Part shown: piece after piece, positions 34,064 through 42,776 of the stretch
Layout of the letters: each line of letters begins with the position of its first letter
How positions within the stretch are numbered: position 1 is the stretch's first letter
From: Kitasatospora herbaricolor
Lineage (GTDB): Bacteria > Actinomycetota > Actinomycetes > Streptomycetales > Streptomycetaceae
Direction of reading: 5' to 3'
DNA: 64,000 bases
Assembly (NCBI RefSeq): GCF_030813695.1
Contig: NZ_JAUSVA010000002.1
Coordinates: forward strand, 3,658,001-3,722,000
The notes under the pieces: generated by a model
Told to the model about the DNA's origin: nothing
The model's database searches: none
Seen by the model: only the letters and a program-made list of their open reading frames with translations
Made by a program: the position numbers and the translations under genes

Positions 34064-35185
34064 TCAGCCCTCGTCGGCGGTGCGCCGGCGGGACACCAGG
34101 ACCGCGCCCGCGCCGAGGGCCAGAGCGGCGGCGGCGCCGCCGACCTCCCAGGGGAGGGCGTCACCGGCACCGGTGGCGGCGAGCTGGGTGCCGCCGGTGC
34201 GGGCGCCCGCGGTGGTGCCGGCCGTCGTGGTCGTCCCGGTGGCGGGAGCGGTGACCGGGGTGGTCAGGCTCGCGGGCCGGGCGCCGTCACCCCGTCCGCC
34301 CTGGGCCGCGGCAGCGTCCGCGGCGGCCTTGTCGGCCGCCTGCCTGTCGGCCGCCTGCCTGTCGGCCGCCTGCTTGTCGGCGGTGGCCTTGTCCGCGGCA
34401 GCCTTGTCCGCGGCCGCCTTGTCCTTCGCCGCGGCCTCGTACTGGCCGGTCTTCAGGAACAGCCGGACGTCCTCGATGCTGCCGTTCAGCGCGGCCAGGG
34501 CGGCCGCCCGCACGGCGGGGCCACCGGTCTCGGCGAGCTGGGAGGTCCGGACCCGGTCGTCCGAGTCCTGCGCCGCCTGCCGCCCGGTCTCCAGGAAGCG
34601 CCGCAGGTCCTCCGCGGTGCCGGCGAGCGCCTTCGCGGCCGCCTCCCGGACGCCCCGTCCGCTCGTCGGGTCGCCCAGGATCGCGAGGATCTCGGCCCGG
34701 TCGTCCTCCTCGTGGGCCACGTACTGGCCGACCTCCAGGAACTCCCTGATCGACTCATCGGTGTTGGCGCTCAGCGCGGCGCTCGCCGCCTTCCGCACCG
34801 CCGGGCCGCCCACGCTCAGGATCTGGAAGACCCGTACCCGGTCGTCCTCCCCGCGGGCGATGTACTGGCCGGTCTCCAGGAAGCGCCGCAGGTCCTCCGC
34901 GGTGCCGGCGAGCGCCTTCGCGGCCGCCTCCCGGACGCCCCGGCCGCTCTTCGGGTCGTCCAGCAGCTTCTGCACCGCGGCGCGGTCCGCGTCCTCGGCC
35001 GGGTCGGACGCCTTCGGTGCCTCGGGCGCCGGTTCCTGTTCCTCGGCCGAGGGGGCGTCCGGGGCGGAGGTGCCGGCCGGCGCACCGCCGTCGGCCGTTC
35101 CGACGGCGAACGCCGAGCCGGGGAGCAGGACAGCGGGTGCGATCGCGACCGCCACGAGGATCGCCGAAACGCGCGCCAACTTCAT
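34064..35185 (-). CDS. ALF-repeat surface protein with LAXTG sortase signal
   Basis: 373 residues from ATG at 35185. Order: signal peptide (1-27), acidic Pro/Glu linker, four or more ALF-type helical repeats (about 65-255; units such as GRGVREAAAKALAGTAEDLRRFLETGQ), a charged coiled stretch of AADKxAADxQ units (255-295), a Thr/Ala linker, then LAATG at 335-339 with a hydrophobic helix and basic tail RRR. This end is a class E sortase signal, so the protein should be covalently linked to the wall. ALF repeats occur in Streptomyces surface proteins of unknown role. The AT-rich upstream region suggests its own promoter. Confidence 0.87.
   Translation of the reverse strand: MKLARVSAILVAVAIAPAVLLPGSAFAVGTADGGAPAGTSAPDAPSAEEQEPAPEAPKASDPAEDADRAAVQKLLDDPKSGRGVREAAAKALAGTAEDLRRFLETGQYIARGEDDRVRVFQILSVGGPAVRKAASAALSANTDESIREFLEVGQYVAHEEDDRAEILAILGDPTSGRGVREAAAKALAGTAEDLRRFLETGRQAAQDSDDRVRTSQLAETGGPAVRAAALAALNGSIEDVRLFLKTGQYEAAAKDKAAADKAAADKATADKQAADRQAADRQAADKAAADAAAAQGGRGDGARPASLTTPVTAPATGTTTTAGTTAGARTGGTQLAATGAGDALPWEVGGAAAALALGAGAVLVSRRRTADEG
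34585..34657. repeat. Exact 73-base direct repeat, copy 1, inside the ALF-repeat gene
   Basis: Identical to 34870-34942; the distance of 285 bases equals 95 codons, i.e. a block of two ALF units. The identity at third codon positions points to recent duplication or conversion. Confidence 0.85.
34870..34942. repeat. Exact 73-base direct repeat, copy 2, inside the ALF-repeat gene
   Basis: Second copy of the block at 34585-34657, in the same frame, coding for the EAAAKALAGTAEDLRRFLET segment. Confidence 0.85.
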
Positions 35186-35499
35186 CCGAAGAACCTGCCT
35201 TGCCTAGGAAGATCGTGAACCGCCCCAGCCTAGATCGTTTTTGACTTTCGTATGACCGAATTTTTACTGGCCGAGGTGATCCGTGCGGGCCTGGCACGGC
35301 CGGGCTCCGAAGGTGCCGGCCGGGCGGCACCGCGGCAGGACGTGCGGCACCGGCCGGCCGGACGGCCCGCCGATCGGTACGCCCCGTAGCCCGCCGGTCC
35401 GCCCCCGTCACCGTCCGGCGGACGGCCGCCCCGCCGGCCGCCGGAAGTCCGCTCCGCACCGTTTCGGCATCGCCGTCCGATGCGTCAGACTGGTGTCTC
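35186..35499. other. Gene-free divergent promoter region with an AT-rich patch
   Basis: 314 bases between the ALF-repeat gene and the kinase gene. The part 35228-35272 is unusually AT-rich for this genome (TTTTTGACTTTCGTATGACC and GAATTTTTACT). It probably holds the promoter of the ALF-repeat gene (-10-like TAGGCT on the minus strand). No gene seen. Confidence 0.4.
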
Positions 35500-36150
35500 G
35501 TGAGTGACTCCCCGCTGAACCCCGCGCCGACAGCCCGCGCCCAGGTCGTCCTGCTGTCCGGACCCTCCGGCTCCGGGAAGTCCTCACTGGCCGAGCGCAG
35601 CGGACTCCCCGTGCTCCAGCTCGACGACTTCTACAAGGACGGCGACGACCCGAGCCTGCCGCGGCTCGACGACGGCGCCGTCGACTGGGACTCCCCGCTC
35701 TCCTGGCACCGCGAGCAGGCCGTCGAGGCCATCCGCCGGCTCGGCGCCACCGGCCGCACCGACGTCCCGGTCTACTCGATCCCCGACAACGGCCGGGTCG
35801 GCACCCGCGCACTGGACCTCGCCGGGGCACCCGCGTTCATCGCCGAGGGCATCTTCGCCGCCGAGATCGTCGGGCAGTGCGCGGCCGAGGGCCTGCTCGG
35901 GGACGCGATCTGCCTGCGCAACCGCCCGGCCACCACCGCCTGGCGGCGGCTGCGCCGGGACGTCCGCGAGGGCCGCAAGTCCCTTCCCGTGCTGCTGCGC
36001 CGCGGCTGGCGGCTGATGCGCGCCGAGCGCGGCATCGTCGCCCGCCAGGTCGGCCTGGGCGCGTACGCCTGCGCCGGCCCGGAGGCCGGGCGCCGGGTCC
36101 GGGCGGTGGCCGCCGCACCCGCGCCCGTCGAGGTACAGGTCGGCGTCTGA
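35500..36150 (+). CDS. Uridine kinase-like P-loop kinase
   Basis: 216 residues from GTG at 35500. The P-loop GPSGSGKSSL is at about 21-30, followed by LQLDDFYKDGDDPSLPRLDDGAVDWDSP, the Asp/Tyr substrate loop of uridine kinases. Later come a lid region rich in Arg (RRLRRDVREGRKSLPVLLRRG) and a poorly conserved tail. It probably phosphorylates uridine/cytidine or a related nucleoside, in line with the nucleoside genes around it, though it lacks the palindrome found before them. Pantothenate kinase-type use is less likely. Confidence 0.8.
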   Translation: MSDSPLNPAPTARAQVVLLSGPSGSGKSSLAERSGLPVLQLDDFYKDGDDPSLPRLDDGAVDWDSPLSWHREQAVEAIRRLGATGRTDVPVYSIPDNGRVGTRALDLAGAPAFIAEGIFAAEIVGQCAAEGLLGDAICLRNRPATTAWRRLRRDVREGRKSLPVLLRRGWRLMRAERGIVARQVGLGAYACAGPEAGRRVRAVAAAPAPVEVQVGV

Positions 36151-36189
36151 CGGCCGTCCCCGCCGGCCGGCGGCGGCCCGGCGCCGGCC

Positions 36190-37593
36190 TCAGCCGAGGT
36201 CGCGGCGGAGCAGGTCCTGGTAGCTCTCGCGACGCACCACCGCGCGGTGCCCGCCGTCCCGGCAGAAGACCACCGGGGGCCGCCGGGCCCCGTTGTAGTT
36301 GTTGCTCAGCGCGTACGTGTAGGCGCCGGTCACCGGCACCGCGACCAGGTCGCCGGGGCGCGGGTCGCGCAGCGGCACGCCCGCGCTCAGCAGGTCGCCG
36401 GACTCGCAGTGCCGGCCGACCAGCCGGCACCGCTCGCCGCCGCCCACCCTGGTCGCCACGGTGGCCTCGAAGCGCTGGCCGTACAGCGAGACCTCCAGGT
36501 TGTCGCCCATCCCGCCGTCCACCGCGACGAACGGCTGCCCGCCCGGCTTGACCGTCACCACCCGGTACAGCGAGACCCCCGCCTCCGCGACCACCGAACG
36601 GCCCGGCTCGATCAGGATCCGGGCCCCCGCCGGCAGCACCATGCCCGCCGTCCCCACCAGCGTGTCCAGGTAGTGCTCGACGCTCGGCGGGCGGTCCCGG
36701 TAGGTGTAGCGGGAGCCGAGCCCGCCTCCCAGGTCGTACACCGCGAACTCGCCCAGCCCGGCCAGCGCCTCGACGGCCCGCGCGAACGGCCCGGTCTCCA
36801 TGATCTGCGAACCGACGTGGGCGTGGACGCCGTCCAGCCGCAGCCGGTCGCTGCCGCGCAGCCGGGCGATCGCCTCCCTCGCCTGCGGGAGCAGCAGGCC
36901 GAACTTCGAGCCCGCCTGGCCGGTCGAGACGGCCTCGTGGGTGTCCGGCCGGATGTCGGGGGTGACCCGGACCAGCACCCCCTGGGTACGGCCGGACACC
37001 TCGCCCACGATCCGCTCCAGCCGGTCGATGTCGTCGAAGCTGTCCAGCACGATCAGGCCCGCCCGCGCCTCGACCGCGAGCCGCAGCTCCTCCTCGGTCT
37101 TGGCGTTGCCGTGCACCACCAGGCCCTCCGGGTCGGCGCCGGCGGCCAGGGCCAGGGTCAGCTCGCCGCCGCCGGCGACGTCGAAGCCCAGGCCCTCCTC
37201 GGCCAGCAACCGGTAGACGGCGGTGCACGGAAAGGCCTTGGAGGCGAAGGTCACCCGGGAGTTGGGCCAGCGGGCGGCGAGTCCGTCGGCGTACCGGCGG
37301 GCCCGGGCGCGTACCGCGTTCTCGTCCACGAGCAGGGCCGGTGTGCCGTAGGCCTCGGCCAGCTCGGTGACCGGGACCCCGCCGATCAGCAGGGTGCCGT
37401 CGCCGGCCACGGAGGTGCCGGGCGGGAAGAGCCCGAGCAGTTCCTCGCCGGCGGCCGTCACCCGCTGCCCCGCGGCCGCGCCGCCCGTCGCCGAGCCGGT
37501 CCCCGCCGCGGGGACCCGGGGCCCGGGGGCCGCGTTCCCCGTGCTCCGGGCGGTGGACGGCCGGGCCGCGGGCGTGGTGGCGGCGAAGCTCAT
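36190..37593 (-). CDS. lysA: Diaminopimelate decarboxylase-like protein
   Basis: 467 residues from ATG at 37593 with AGGGAG upstream. After a low-complexity N-terminal extension of ~50 residues comes the alanine-racemase-fold PLP domain: Lys119 in TFASKAFP, GGGLGSRY, and EPGRS; then the beta domain with RHCESGD (active Cys) and YTYALSNNYNG. It would decarboxylate meso-diaminopimelate to lysine. Streptomyces have another lysA elsewhere (known synteny with thrA/hom), so this copy, paired with a divergent PucR/CdaR regulator, could act on a related diamino acid or be used in special conditions. Confidence 0.87.
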   Translation of the reverse strand: MSFAATTPAARPSTARSTGNAAPGPRVPAAGTGSATGGAAAGQRVTAAGEELLGLFPPGTSVAGDGTLLIGGVPVTELAEAYGTPALLVDENAVRARARRYADGLAARWPNSRVTFASKAFPCTAVYRLLAEEGLGFDVAGGGELTLALAAGADPEGLVVHGNAKTEEELRLAVEARAGLIVLDSFDDIDRLERIVGEVSGRTQGVLVRVTPDIRPDTHEAVSTGQAGSKFGLLLPQAREAIARLRGSDRLRLDGVHAHVGSQIMETGPFARAVEALAGLGEFAVYDLGGGLGSRYTYRDRPPSVEHYLDTLVGTAGMVLPAGARILIEPGRSVVAEAGVSLYRVVTVKPGGQPFVAVDGGMGDNLEVSLYGQRFEATVATRVGGGERCRLVGRHCESGDLLSAGVPLRDPRPGDLVAVPVTGAYTYALSNNYNGARRPPVVFCRDGGHRAVVRRESYQDLLRRDLG

Positions 37594-37726
37594 GGACTCC
37601 CTGCCTTTCCTGCTGCTGGGGTGTGGTCGGCCGCGCACCGGCGAGGGGACGCGTCCGGAGGGTGTGAGCACCATCGTCCGGGTGCGGGGCCGGCCGGTCT
37701 TTGGCGGAACTGCCTAAGGTGGGGGC

Positions 37727-38947
37727 ATGGACCTCGCGAAATCGCCAATCGTCGACGGGACCAGCGAGGAACTCTTCGCGCTCGCCAACGCCATCGCGGC
37801 CGTGGTCGGCGGCTCGGTGGCGGTCGAGGACCTCGACCGGCGGGTCCTCGCCTACTCCGCCCTGCCCGGCCAGCCGATGGACGACCTGCGCCGGCGCGGC
37901 ATCCTGGAGCGCCGGGTACCGGACGACGAACCGGAGCAGCGCGGGCAGTACCGCGAGGTGCTGGCCGCCCCGGGCGTCGTCCGGGTGCCGACCCTCGGCG
38001 CGGACGAGATGCCCCGCTCGGCGGTGGCCATCCGGGCCGGGGACCTGCCGCTCGGCACCATCTGGGCGATCGAGGGCCCCGCCGCCACCGACCCGGCCGG
38101 CCGGCTCGTGCCGGCCGCCGAACGGGCCCTGGTCGACGGCGCCCGGCTCGCCGCGCTGCACATGCTGCGCCGCCGCAGCTCCGCCGAACTCGACCTGCAC
38201 GCCAGGGAGGACGCGCTGCGCGACGCCCTCAACGGCGGCCGGCCGGCCGCCGAGGCCCGCTACCGGCTGGGGCTGCCCGCCCGGGCCCGGCTCACCCTGA
38301 TCGGCCTGGCGCCGCTGCGGGCCGCCGGACGCGAGACGCCGCCGCTGGTCCGGCTGGCGGCGGCCGCGGCCCGGCACTGGGCCGCGGTGCACGCCGACGC
38401 CGCCGTCAGCACGGCCGGTCGGACGGTCTACGTGCTGCTGGCGGAGCTGGACCCGGCGGCGGTGCGCCGGCTCGCCGAGCAGGCCGTGGCGACCCTCGGC
38501 CGGACCTTCGACACCCCGCTGCGGGCCGCCTTCAGCCGCTCCGCCGACGATCTCGCCGAACTCCCCGACCTGCGCTCGGAGGTGGACGACATCCTGCGGG
38601 TCACCACGGCCGGCGAGGACTCCCCCGAGGTGGCCGACCTCGGGGACGCCCACGCCCGGGTGCTGCTCGCCCACGTCGCGGACGAACTCGCCCGGCTGCC
38701 CCGGCTGCGGCACCCCGGGATCGAGGCGATGGTCGCGCACGACCGGGCGCAGCAGACCGCCTACGCCGCCTCGGTCACCGCCTGGCTGGACGCGGTCGGC
38801 AACGTCGCGCAGGCGGCCGAGCGCCTGGCGGTGCACCCCAACACCCTCAAGTACCGGTTGCGCCGGGCCCGGGAGCTGTTCGGCCTGGACCTGGACGATC
38901 CGGACGTCCGGCTCTCCTGTTGGCTGCAACTGCGGCTGTCCACCTGA
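37727..38947 (+). CDS. PucR/CdaR-type transcription regulator
   Basis: 406 residues from ATG at 37727, divergent from the decarboxylase gene 133 bases away. The N-terminal half has a GAF-like fold (ANAIAAVVGGSVAVEDLDRRVLAYSAL); the C-terminal 60 residues are the PucR helix-turn-helix (TAWLDAVGNVAQAAERLAVHPNTLKYRLRRARELFGLDL). Such regulators often control the divergent metabolic gene in response to its substrate. No operator could be picked out in the short intergenic region. Confidence 0.88.
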   Translation: MDLAKSPIVDGTSEELFALANAIAAVVGGSVAVEDLDRRVLAYSALPGQPMDDLRRRGILERRVPDDEPEQRGQYREVLAAPGVVRVPTLGADEMPRSAVAIRAGDLPLGTIWAIEGPAATDPAGRLVPAAERALVDGARLAALHMLRRRSSAELDLHAREDALRDALNGGRPAAEARYRLGLPARARLTLIGLAPLRAAGRETPPLVRLAAAAARHWAAVHADAAVSTAGRTVYVLLAELDPAAVRRLAEQAVATLGRTFDTPLRAAFSRSADDLAELPDLRSEVDDILRVTTAGEDSPEVADLGDAHARVLLAHVADELARLPRLRHPGIEAMVAHDRAQQTAYAASVTAWLDAVGNVAQAAERLAVHPNTLKYRLRRARELFGLDLDDPDVRLSCWLQLRLST

Positions 38948-38979
38948 CCGTCCGGCCGGCGTCCCGGCCCGGGCACGGC

Positions 38980-39030
38980 GAACGGCGGCCGGGCCGGTGC
39001 ATCTCCCCCGCACCGGTCCGGCCGCCGTTC
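38980..39030 (+). terminator. 21-bp hairpin after the PucR-type gene
   Basis: GAACGGCGGCCGGGCCGGTGC and its complement (one G-T wobble) around the 9-base loop ATCTCCCCC, starting 32 bases past the stop. Confidence 0.85.
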
Positions 39031-39050
39031 ACGGCCGCGGACTTCCCCCG

Positions 39051-39213
39051 CGGCGTCCGCTCCCCCGAGCGTCCACCGCGGACCCGCGGCCTTTCCTGTC
39101 CCGTCCCCCGACGGGAGTCCTGCACCGCGGGCCTCCCCCCACGGCGTCCGCTCCCCCGAGCGGTCGCCGCCTTCCCGCGGCCTTTCCTGTCCCGTCCCCC
39201 GACGGGAGTCCTG
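39051..39213. repeat. Two 72-base direct repeats, each with a small hairpin
   Basis: Copies at 39051-39122 and 39142-39213 share CGGCGTCCGCTCCCCCGAGCG at their start and CGGCCTTTCCTGTCCCGTCC and following 20 bases at their end. Each ends with the hairpin CCCGTC-CCCC-GACGGG. They lie between the convergent PucR-type gene and sigQ. They may serve as sigQ terminators read from the minus strand; no coding function is supported. Confidence 0.75.
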
Positions 39214-39225
39214 TGGTGGTGCCCG

Positions 39226-40206
39226 TTACGCCACCAGCTCGCCGAAGGCGTGCGCGGTGTCGCCGGTGCGGTTGAGCTGCTCGTCCTCGCGCAGCCGGCG
39301 CAGGGCGCGCCAGATGCTGCTCTTGACGGTGCCGACGCTGATGCCGAGCACGTCGGCGATCTCCGGGTCGGTCTTGCCCTCGTAGTAGCGGAGCACCAGC
39401 ATGGTGCGCTGGTTCTCGGGCAGCTTGGCGAGCGCCTGCCAGAGCACGGCGCGCAGCTCGGTGCCGCCCATCGCGTCGGTGTCACCGACCGTCTCCGGCA
39501 GCTCCTCGGTCGGGTACTCGTTGACCTTGCGGCGCCGCCAGGCGGAGATGTGCAGGTTGGTCATGGTGCGGCGGAGGTAGCCCCCGACCGCGGCCTTGTC
39601 GGTGATCCGGCCCCAGGCGCGGTAGGTGCTGAAGAGCGCGCTCTGCAGCAGGTCCTCGGCCTCGTAGCGGTCACCGGTCAGGTGGTAGGCGGTGGCGTAC
39701 AGGGAGGCGCGGCGCTCGCGCACGTACGCGGTGAACTCCGTGATGTGGTCCTCCGCGGCGGCCGAGGGCTCCCCCTGCGCGCCTCCCTGCACTCCCCCGC
39801 CGGTGCGTCCCGCCGCGGGAGACAGCCGCAGCAGCGTCGCACCTGCGGCCTCGCGGGCGTCCGGCTCCCCCGAGCCGAGCGCCGCCAGGCCGTTCCCTGC
39901 ACCCCCCGGGGTGTCCTTGCCCTCGACGCGGACGGGGAGGATGCCCCGCAGCGTGAGGGTGTTGGCGGAGTCGGCCGCGTTCCCCCGTCGGCCGATCCCG
40001 TACAGCTCCCCCGCCCTGCCGACGCCACCCACCCGGCGTCCGGCAGGGTTTCCACCGGTGCTGTGGGCGCACCCCCGTACGACGACGGCACCGGAAGTCT
40101 CGTCGGTCCTGACCTCGTACCGCGTCCGGTGGGCCGGCTGGACGCCGGCTGACGAACGCGCGTTCCGCACAGCCGGGTTGCTCCGGGTCTGAAGCGATGC
40201 GTTCAT
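39226..40206 (-). CDS. sigQ: ECF sigma factor SigQ
   Basis: 326 residues from ATG at 40206. The last ~175 residues are a complete ECF sigma factor: sigma2 (FTAYVRERRASLYATAYHLTGDRYEAEDLLQSALFSTYRAW) and sigma4 (LPENQRTMLVLRYYEGKTDPEIADVLGISVGTVKSSIWRALRRL). The N-terminal 150 residues are Gly/Arg-rich and less conserved, so the true start could be further in. It is divergent from afsQ1, as in S. coelicolor (SCO4908/4907), where AfsQ1 activates sigQ and SigQ affects antibiotic production under nitrogen-related conditions. The AfsQ1 box at 40333-40348 supports this. Confidence 0.88.
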   Translation of the reverse strand: MNASLQTRSNPAVRNARSSAGVQPAHRTRYEVRTDETSGAVVVRGCAHSTGGNPAGRRVGGVGRAGELYGIGRRGNAADSANTLTLRGILPVRVEGKDTPGGAGNGLAALGSGEPDAREAAGATLLRLSPAAGRTGGGVQGGAQGEPSAAAEDHITEFTAYVRERRASLYATAYHLTGDRYEAEDLLQSALFSTYRAWGRITDKAAVGGYLRRTMTNLHISAWRRRKVNEYPTEELPETVGDTDAMGGTELRAVLWQALAKLPENQRTMLVLRYYEGKTDPEIADVLGISVGTVKSSIWRALRRLREDEQLNRTGDTAHAFGELVA

Positions 40207-40332
40207 CGTGCGCCCCCTTGGTCGGTACGAGCGGATTCCTTGCGCCGCCTCCGCGACCGGCCTGTTGGCCTGCTGCGTTGCGGCGACATGGAAAATCTTG
40301 CCCGCCGGTTGTGATGGCGCTGTCCGCCGACT

Positions 40333-40348
40333 GTCACAGGGCTGTCAC
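40333..40348. promoter_or_regulatory. AfsQ1 box between sigQ and afsQ1
   Basis: GTCACAGGGCTGTCAC fits exactly the published AfsQ1 site GTnAC-n6-GTnAC. It lies 127 bases from the sigQ start and 167 from that of afsQ1 in a 308-base divergent region which has no other gene. A candidate -10 CAGAAT (40503-40508) lies 6 bases from the afsQ1 GTG. Confidence 0.8.
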
Positions 40349-40514
40349 AGCGGCCGGGACCATCACGCACCCCTCACCGCTCGCACCCGAGGACGCCTGA
40401 ACACCTCGTTCCGGTTGCGGCTCCCGGCGCCCGGTCACGGCCGCCGCCCGGGCGACTGTCCGCGATGCCGGTCGCGGGGGTGATTCGGCGGGCCGGGTGG
40501 GCCAGAATGAGGCC

Positions 40515-41192
40515 GTGCCATTCCTCCTTCTGATCGAGGACGACGACGCCATCCGGACCGGCCTCGAACTCGCTCTCACCCGCCAGGGCCACCGCGTGGC
40601 CGCCGCCGCCTCGGGCGAGGACGGACTGAAGCTCTTCAAGGAGCAGCGTCCGGACCTGATCGTCCTGGACGTCATGCTGCCCGGAATCGACGGCTTCGAG
40701 GTGTGCCGCCGGATCCGGCGCACCGACCAGCTGCCGATCATCCTGCTGACCGCGCGCTCGGACGACATCGACGTCGTGGTCGGCCTGGAGTCCGGCGCGG
40801 ACGACTACGTCGTCAAGCCGGTGCAGCCACGGGTGCTGGACGCCCGGATCCGCGCCGTGCTGCGGCGCGGCGAACGGGAGAGCTCCGACTCCTCCGCCTA
40901 CGGCTCGGTGGTGATCGACCGCTCCGCGATGACCGTCACCAAGGACGGCGAGGACCTCCAGCTGACGCCCACCGAGCTGCGGCTGCTGCTGGAGCTCAGC
41001 CGGCGGCCCGGCCAGGCGCTGTCCCGGCAGCAACTGCTGCGGCTGGTCTGGGAGCACGACTACCTGGGCGACTCCCGTCTGGTGGACGCCTGCGTCCAGC
41101 GGCTGCGCGCCAAGGTGGAGGACGTGCCCTCGGCCCCGACGCTGATCCGGACGGTGCGCGGCGTGGGCTACCGGCTCGACCCGCCGGCCTGA
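40515..41192 (+). CDS. afsQ1: Response regulator AfsQ1
   Basis: 225 residues from GTG at 40515, the same length as S. coelicolor AfsQ1. The receiver domain has Asp52 in LDVMLPG, acidic pocket EDDD, and Lys in VVKPV. The C-terminal half is an OmpR-type winged helix (LTPTELRLLLELSRRPGQALSRQQLLRLVWEHDY). It is phosphorylated by AfsQ2, encoded next, and activates sigQ, actinorhodin-type cluster genes and represses some nitrogen genes in S. coelicolor. CAGAAT just upstream of GTG suggests a leaderless transcript. Confidence 0.95.
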   Translation: MPFLLLIEDDDAIRTGLELALTRQGHRVAAAASGEDGLKLFKEQRPDLIVLDVMLPGIDGFEVCRRIRRTDQLPIILLTARSDDIDVVVGLESGADDYVVKPVQPRVLDARIRAVLRRGERESSDSSAYGSVVIDRSAMTVTKDGEDLQLTPTELRLLLELSRRPGQALSRQQLLRLVWEHDYLGDSRLVDACVQRLRAKVEDVPSAPTLIRTVRGVGYRLDPPA

Positions 41193-41273
41193 CCGGGCGG
41201 GCCGGGCGCCGAGCCGTGCGGTCCTTCGTCCAGCAGACATCCATCCCGACGACTATCTACGCGACAGGTTCAA

Positions 41274-42776
41274 GTGACTGACCTTCAGGGGACCCGGCGG
41301 TTCGGACCGGTGCGGTGGCGCAGGCTGCGCTCGCTGCGGGTGCGGCTGATCGCGGTGTTCGCCGTGGTCGCGCTGACCACCGCCGTGTCGGCCTCCGGGA
41401 TCGCGTACTGGCTGAACCGGGACGCCGTCCTCAAGCGCGCCCAGGACACCGCCCTCAACGACTTCCGGGTGTCGCTGACCCGCAACGTCTCGGAACTGCC
41501 GCTCGGCGCGACCTGCGAGGAACTCACCGCGCTCGCCGCCCAGGTGGCCAGCTCCGGGCTCAGCTACGACGTCCTGGTCGTCGACGACGCGCACCCGGAG
41601 TGCACCGCCTCCTCCGACCCGTCGCTCTACACGCTGGCCCAGGTCCCCGGCCCGCTGCGGACCACCGTCAACAAGCCCCGCGAGCTGACGGCGAGCAACT
41701 CCGACGCGTACCACCTGTACTGGCAGCGGCAGAGCCTGTCCGGCCGGCCCTTCCTGATCGGCGGGACCAAGGTCGTACCGACCGGCCCGACCGCCTACAT
41801 GTTCAAGTCGCTGGAGAACGAGCGGGCCGATCTCAACACCCTCGGCTGGTCGCTGGCGATCGCCACCCTGCTGGCGCTGATCGGCTCGGCCCTGCTGGCG
41901 CAGGCCGCCTCCGCCACCGTGCTGCGGCCGGTCAAGCGGCTCGGCGAGGCCGCCCGGCAACTCGGCGAGGGCCGGCTCGACACCCGTCTGGAGGTCGAGG
42001 GCGCGGACGAACTCGCCGATCTGGCCAGGACGTTCAACCGCACCGCCGAGTCCCTGCACGAGCAGGTCGAGGAGCTGAGCGCCCGCGAGGCGCAGAGCCG
42101 GCGCTTCGTCGCCGACATGTCGCACGAGTTGCGCACGCCGCTGACCGCGATGACGGCGGTGACGGACATCCTGGAGGACGAGGCCGAGTCGCTGGACCCG
42201 ATGATCGAGCCGGCCGTCCGGCTGGTGGTGAGCGAGACCAGGCGGCTCTCCGACCTGGTCGAGAACCTGATGGAGGTGACCCGCTTCGACGCCGGCACCG
42301 CCAAGCTGGTCGCCGACGAGGTGGACATCGCCGACCTGATCATGTCCTGCATCGACGGCCGGGCCTGGTACGACGCGGTGGAGCTGGACGCGCCGCGCGG
42401 CGTCCGGGCGGTGGTCGACCCGCGCCGGCTGGACGTGGTGTTCGCCAACCTGATCGGCAACGCGCTCAAGCACGGCGGGTCACCGGTGCGGGTGAAGGTC
42501 CGCGAGCGCGGGGAGAACGTGGTCGTCGAGGTCTCCGACAGCGGGCCGGGCATCCCCGAGGACGTGCTGCCGCACGTCTTCGACCGCTTCTACAAGGCGG
42601 ACAAGGGCCGGGCCCGCTCCGAGGGCAGCGGTCTGGGGCTGTCGATCGCGATGGCCAACGCCCAGATACACGGCGGCACCATCGAGGCCGCGAACGGCGA
42701 GCAGGGGGCGGTCTTCACCCTGACCCTGCCGCTCACCCAGCCGCGGCCCGCAGACCAGGACGAGGACATCCGATGA
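41274..42776 (+). CDS. afsQ2: Sensor histidine kinase AfsQ2
   Basis: 500 residues from GTG at 41274. Two membrane helices (about 20-42 and 192-215) enclose an extracellular sensor; HAMP follows (PVKRLGEAARQLGEGRLDTRLE), then the H-box with His284 (FVADMSHELRTPLTAM) and the ATPase boxes (LIGNALKHG, DSGPGIPEDVL, GSGLGLSIA). It phosphorylates AfsQ1. The last bases overlap the afsQ3 start (ATGA). Confidence 0.95.
   Translation: MTDLQGTRRFGPVRWRRLRSLRVRLIAVFAVVALTTAVSASGIAYWLNRDAVLKRAQDTALNDFRVSLTRNVSELPLGATCEELTALAAQVASSGLSYDVLVVDDAHPECTASSDPSLYTLAQVPGPLRTTVNKPRELTASNSDAYHLYWQRQSLSGRPFLIGGTKVVPTGPTAYMFKSLENERADLNTLGWSLAIATLLALIGSALLAQAASATVLRPVKRLGEAARQLGEGRLDTRLEVEGADELADLARTFNRTAESLHEQVEELSAREAQSRRFVADMSHELRTPLTAMTAVTDILEDEAESLDPMIEPAVRLVVSETRRLSDLVENLMEVTRFDAGTAKLVADEVDIADLIMSCIDGRAWYDAVELDAPRGVRAVVDPRRLDVVFANLIGNALKHGGSPVRVKVRERGENVVVEVSDSGPGIPEDVLPHVFDRFYKADKGRARSEGSGLGLSIAMANAQIHGGTIEAANGEQGAVFTLTLPLTQPRPADQDEDIR

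Noticed and set aside
35837..39013. A 1058-codon minus-strand open frame over the kinase, lysA-like and PucR-type genes
   Set aside because: Low-complexity Arg/Gly/Pro product, wrong codon-position bias, and it overlaps three genes with clear families.
41255..41266. CTATCTACGCGACA before afsQ2 as a possible sixth nucleoside operator
   Set aside because: Matches CTACGCG only; the right half is absent and the gene is cotranscribed with afsQ1.
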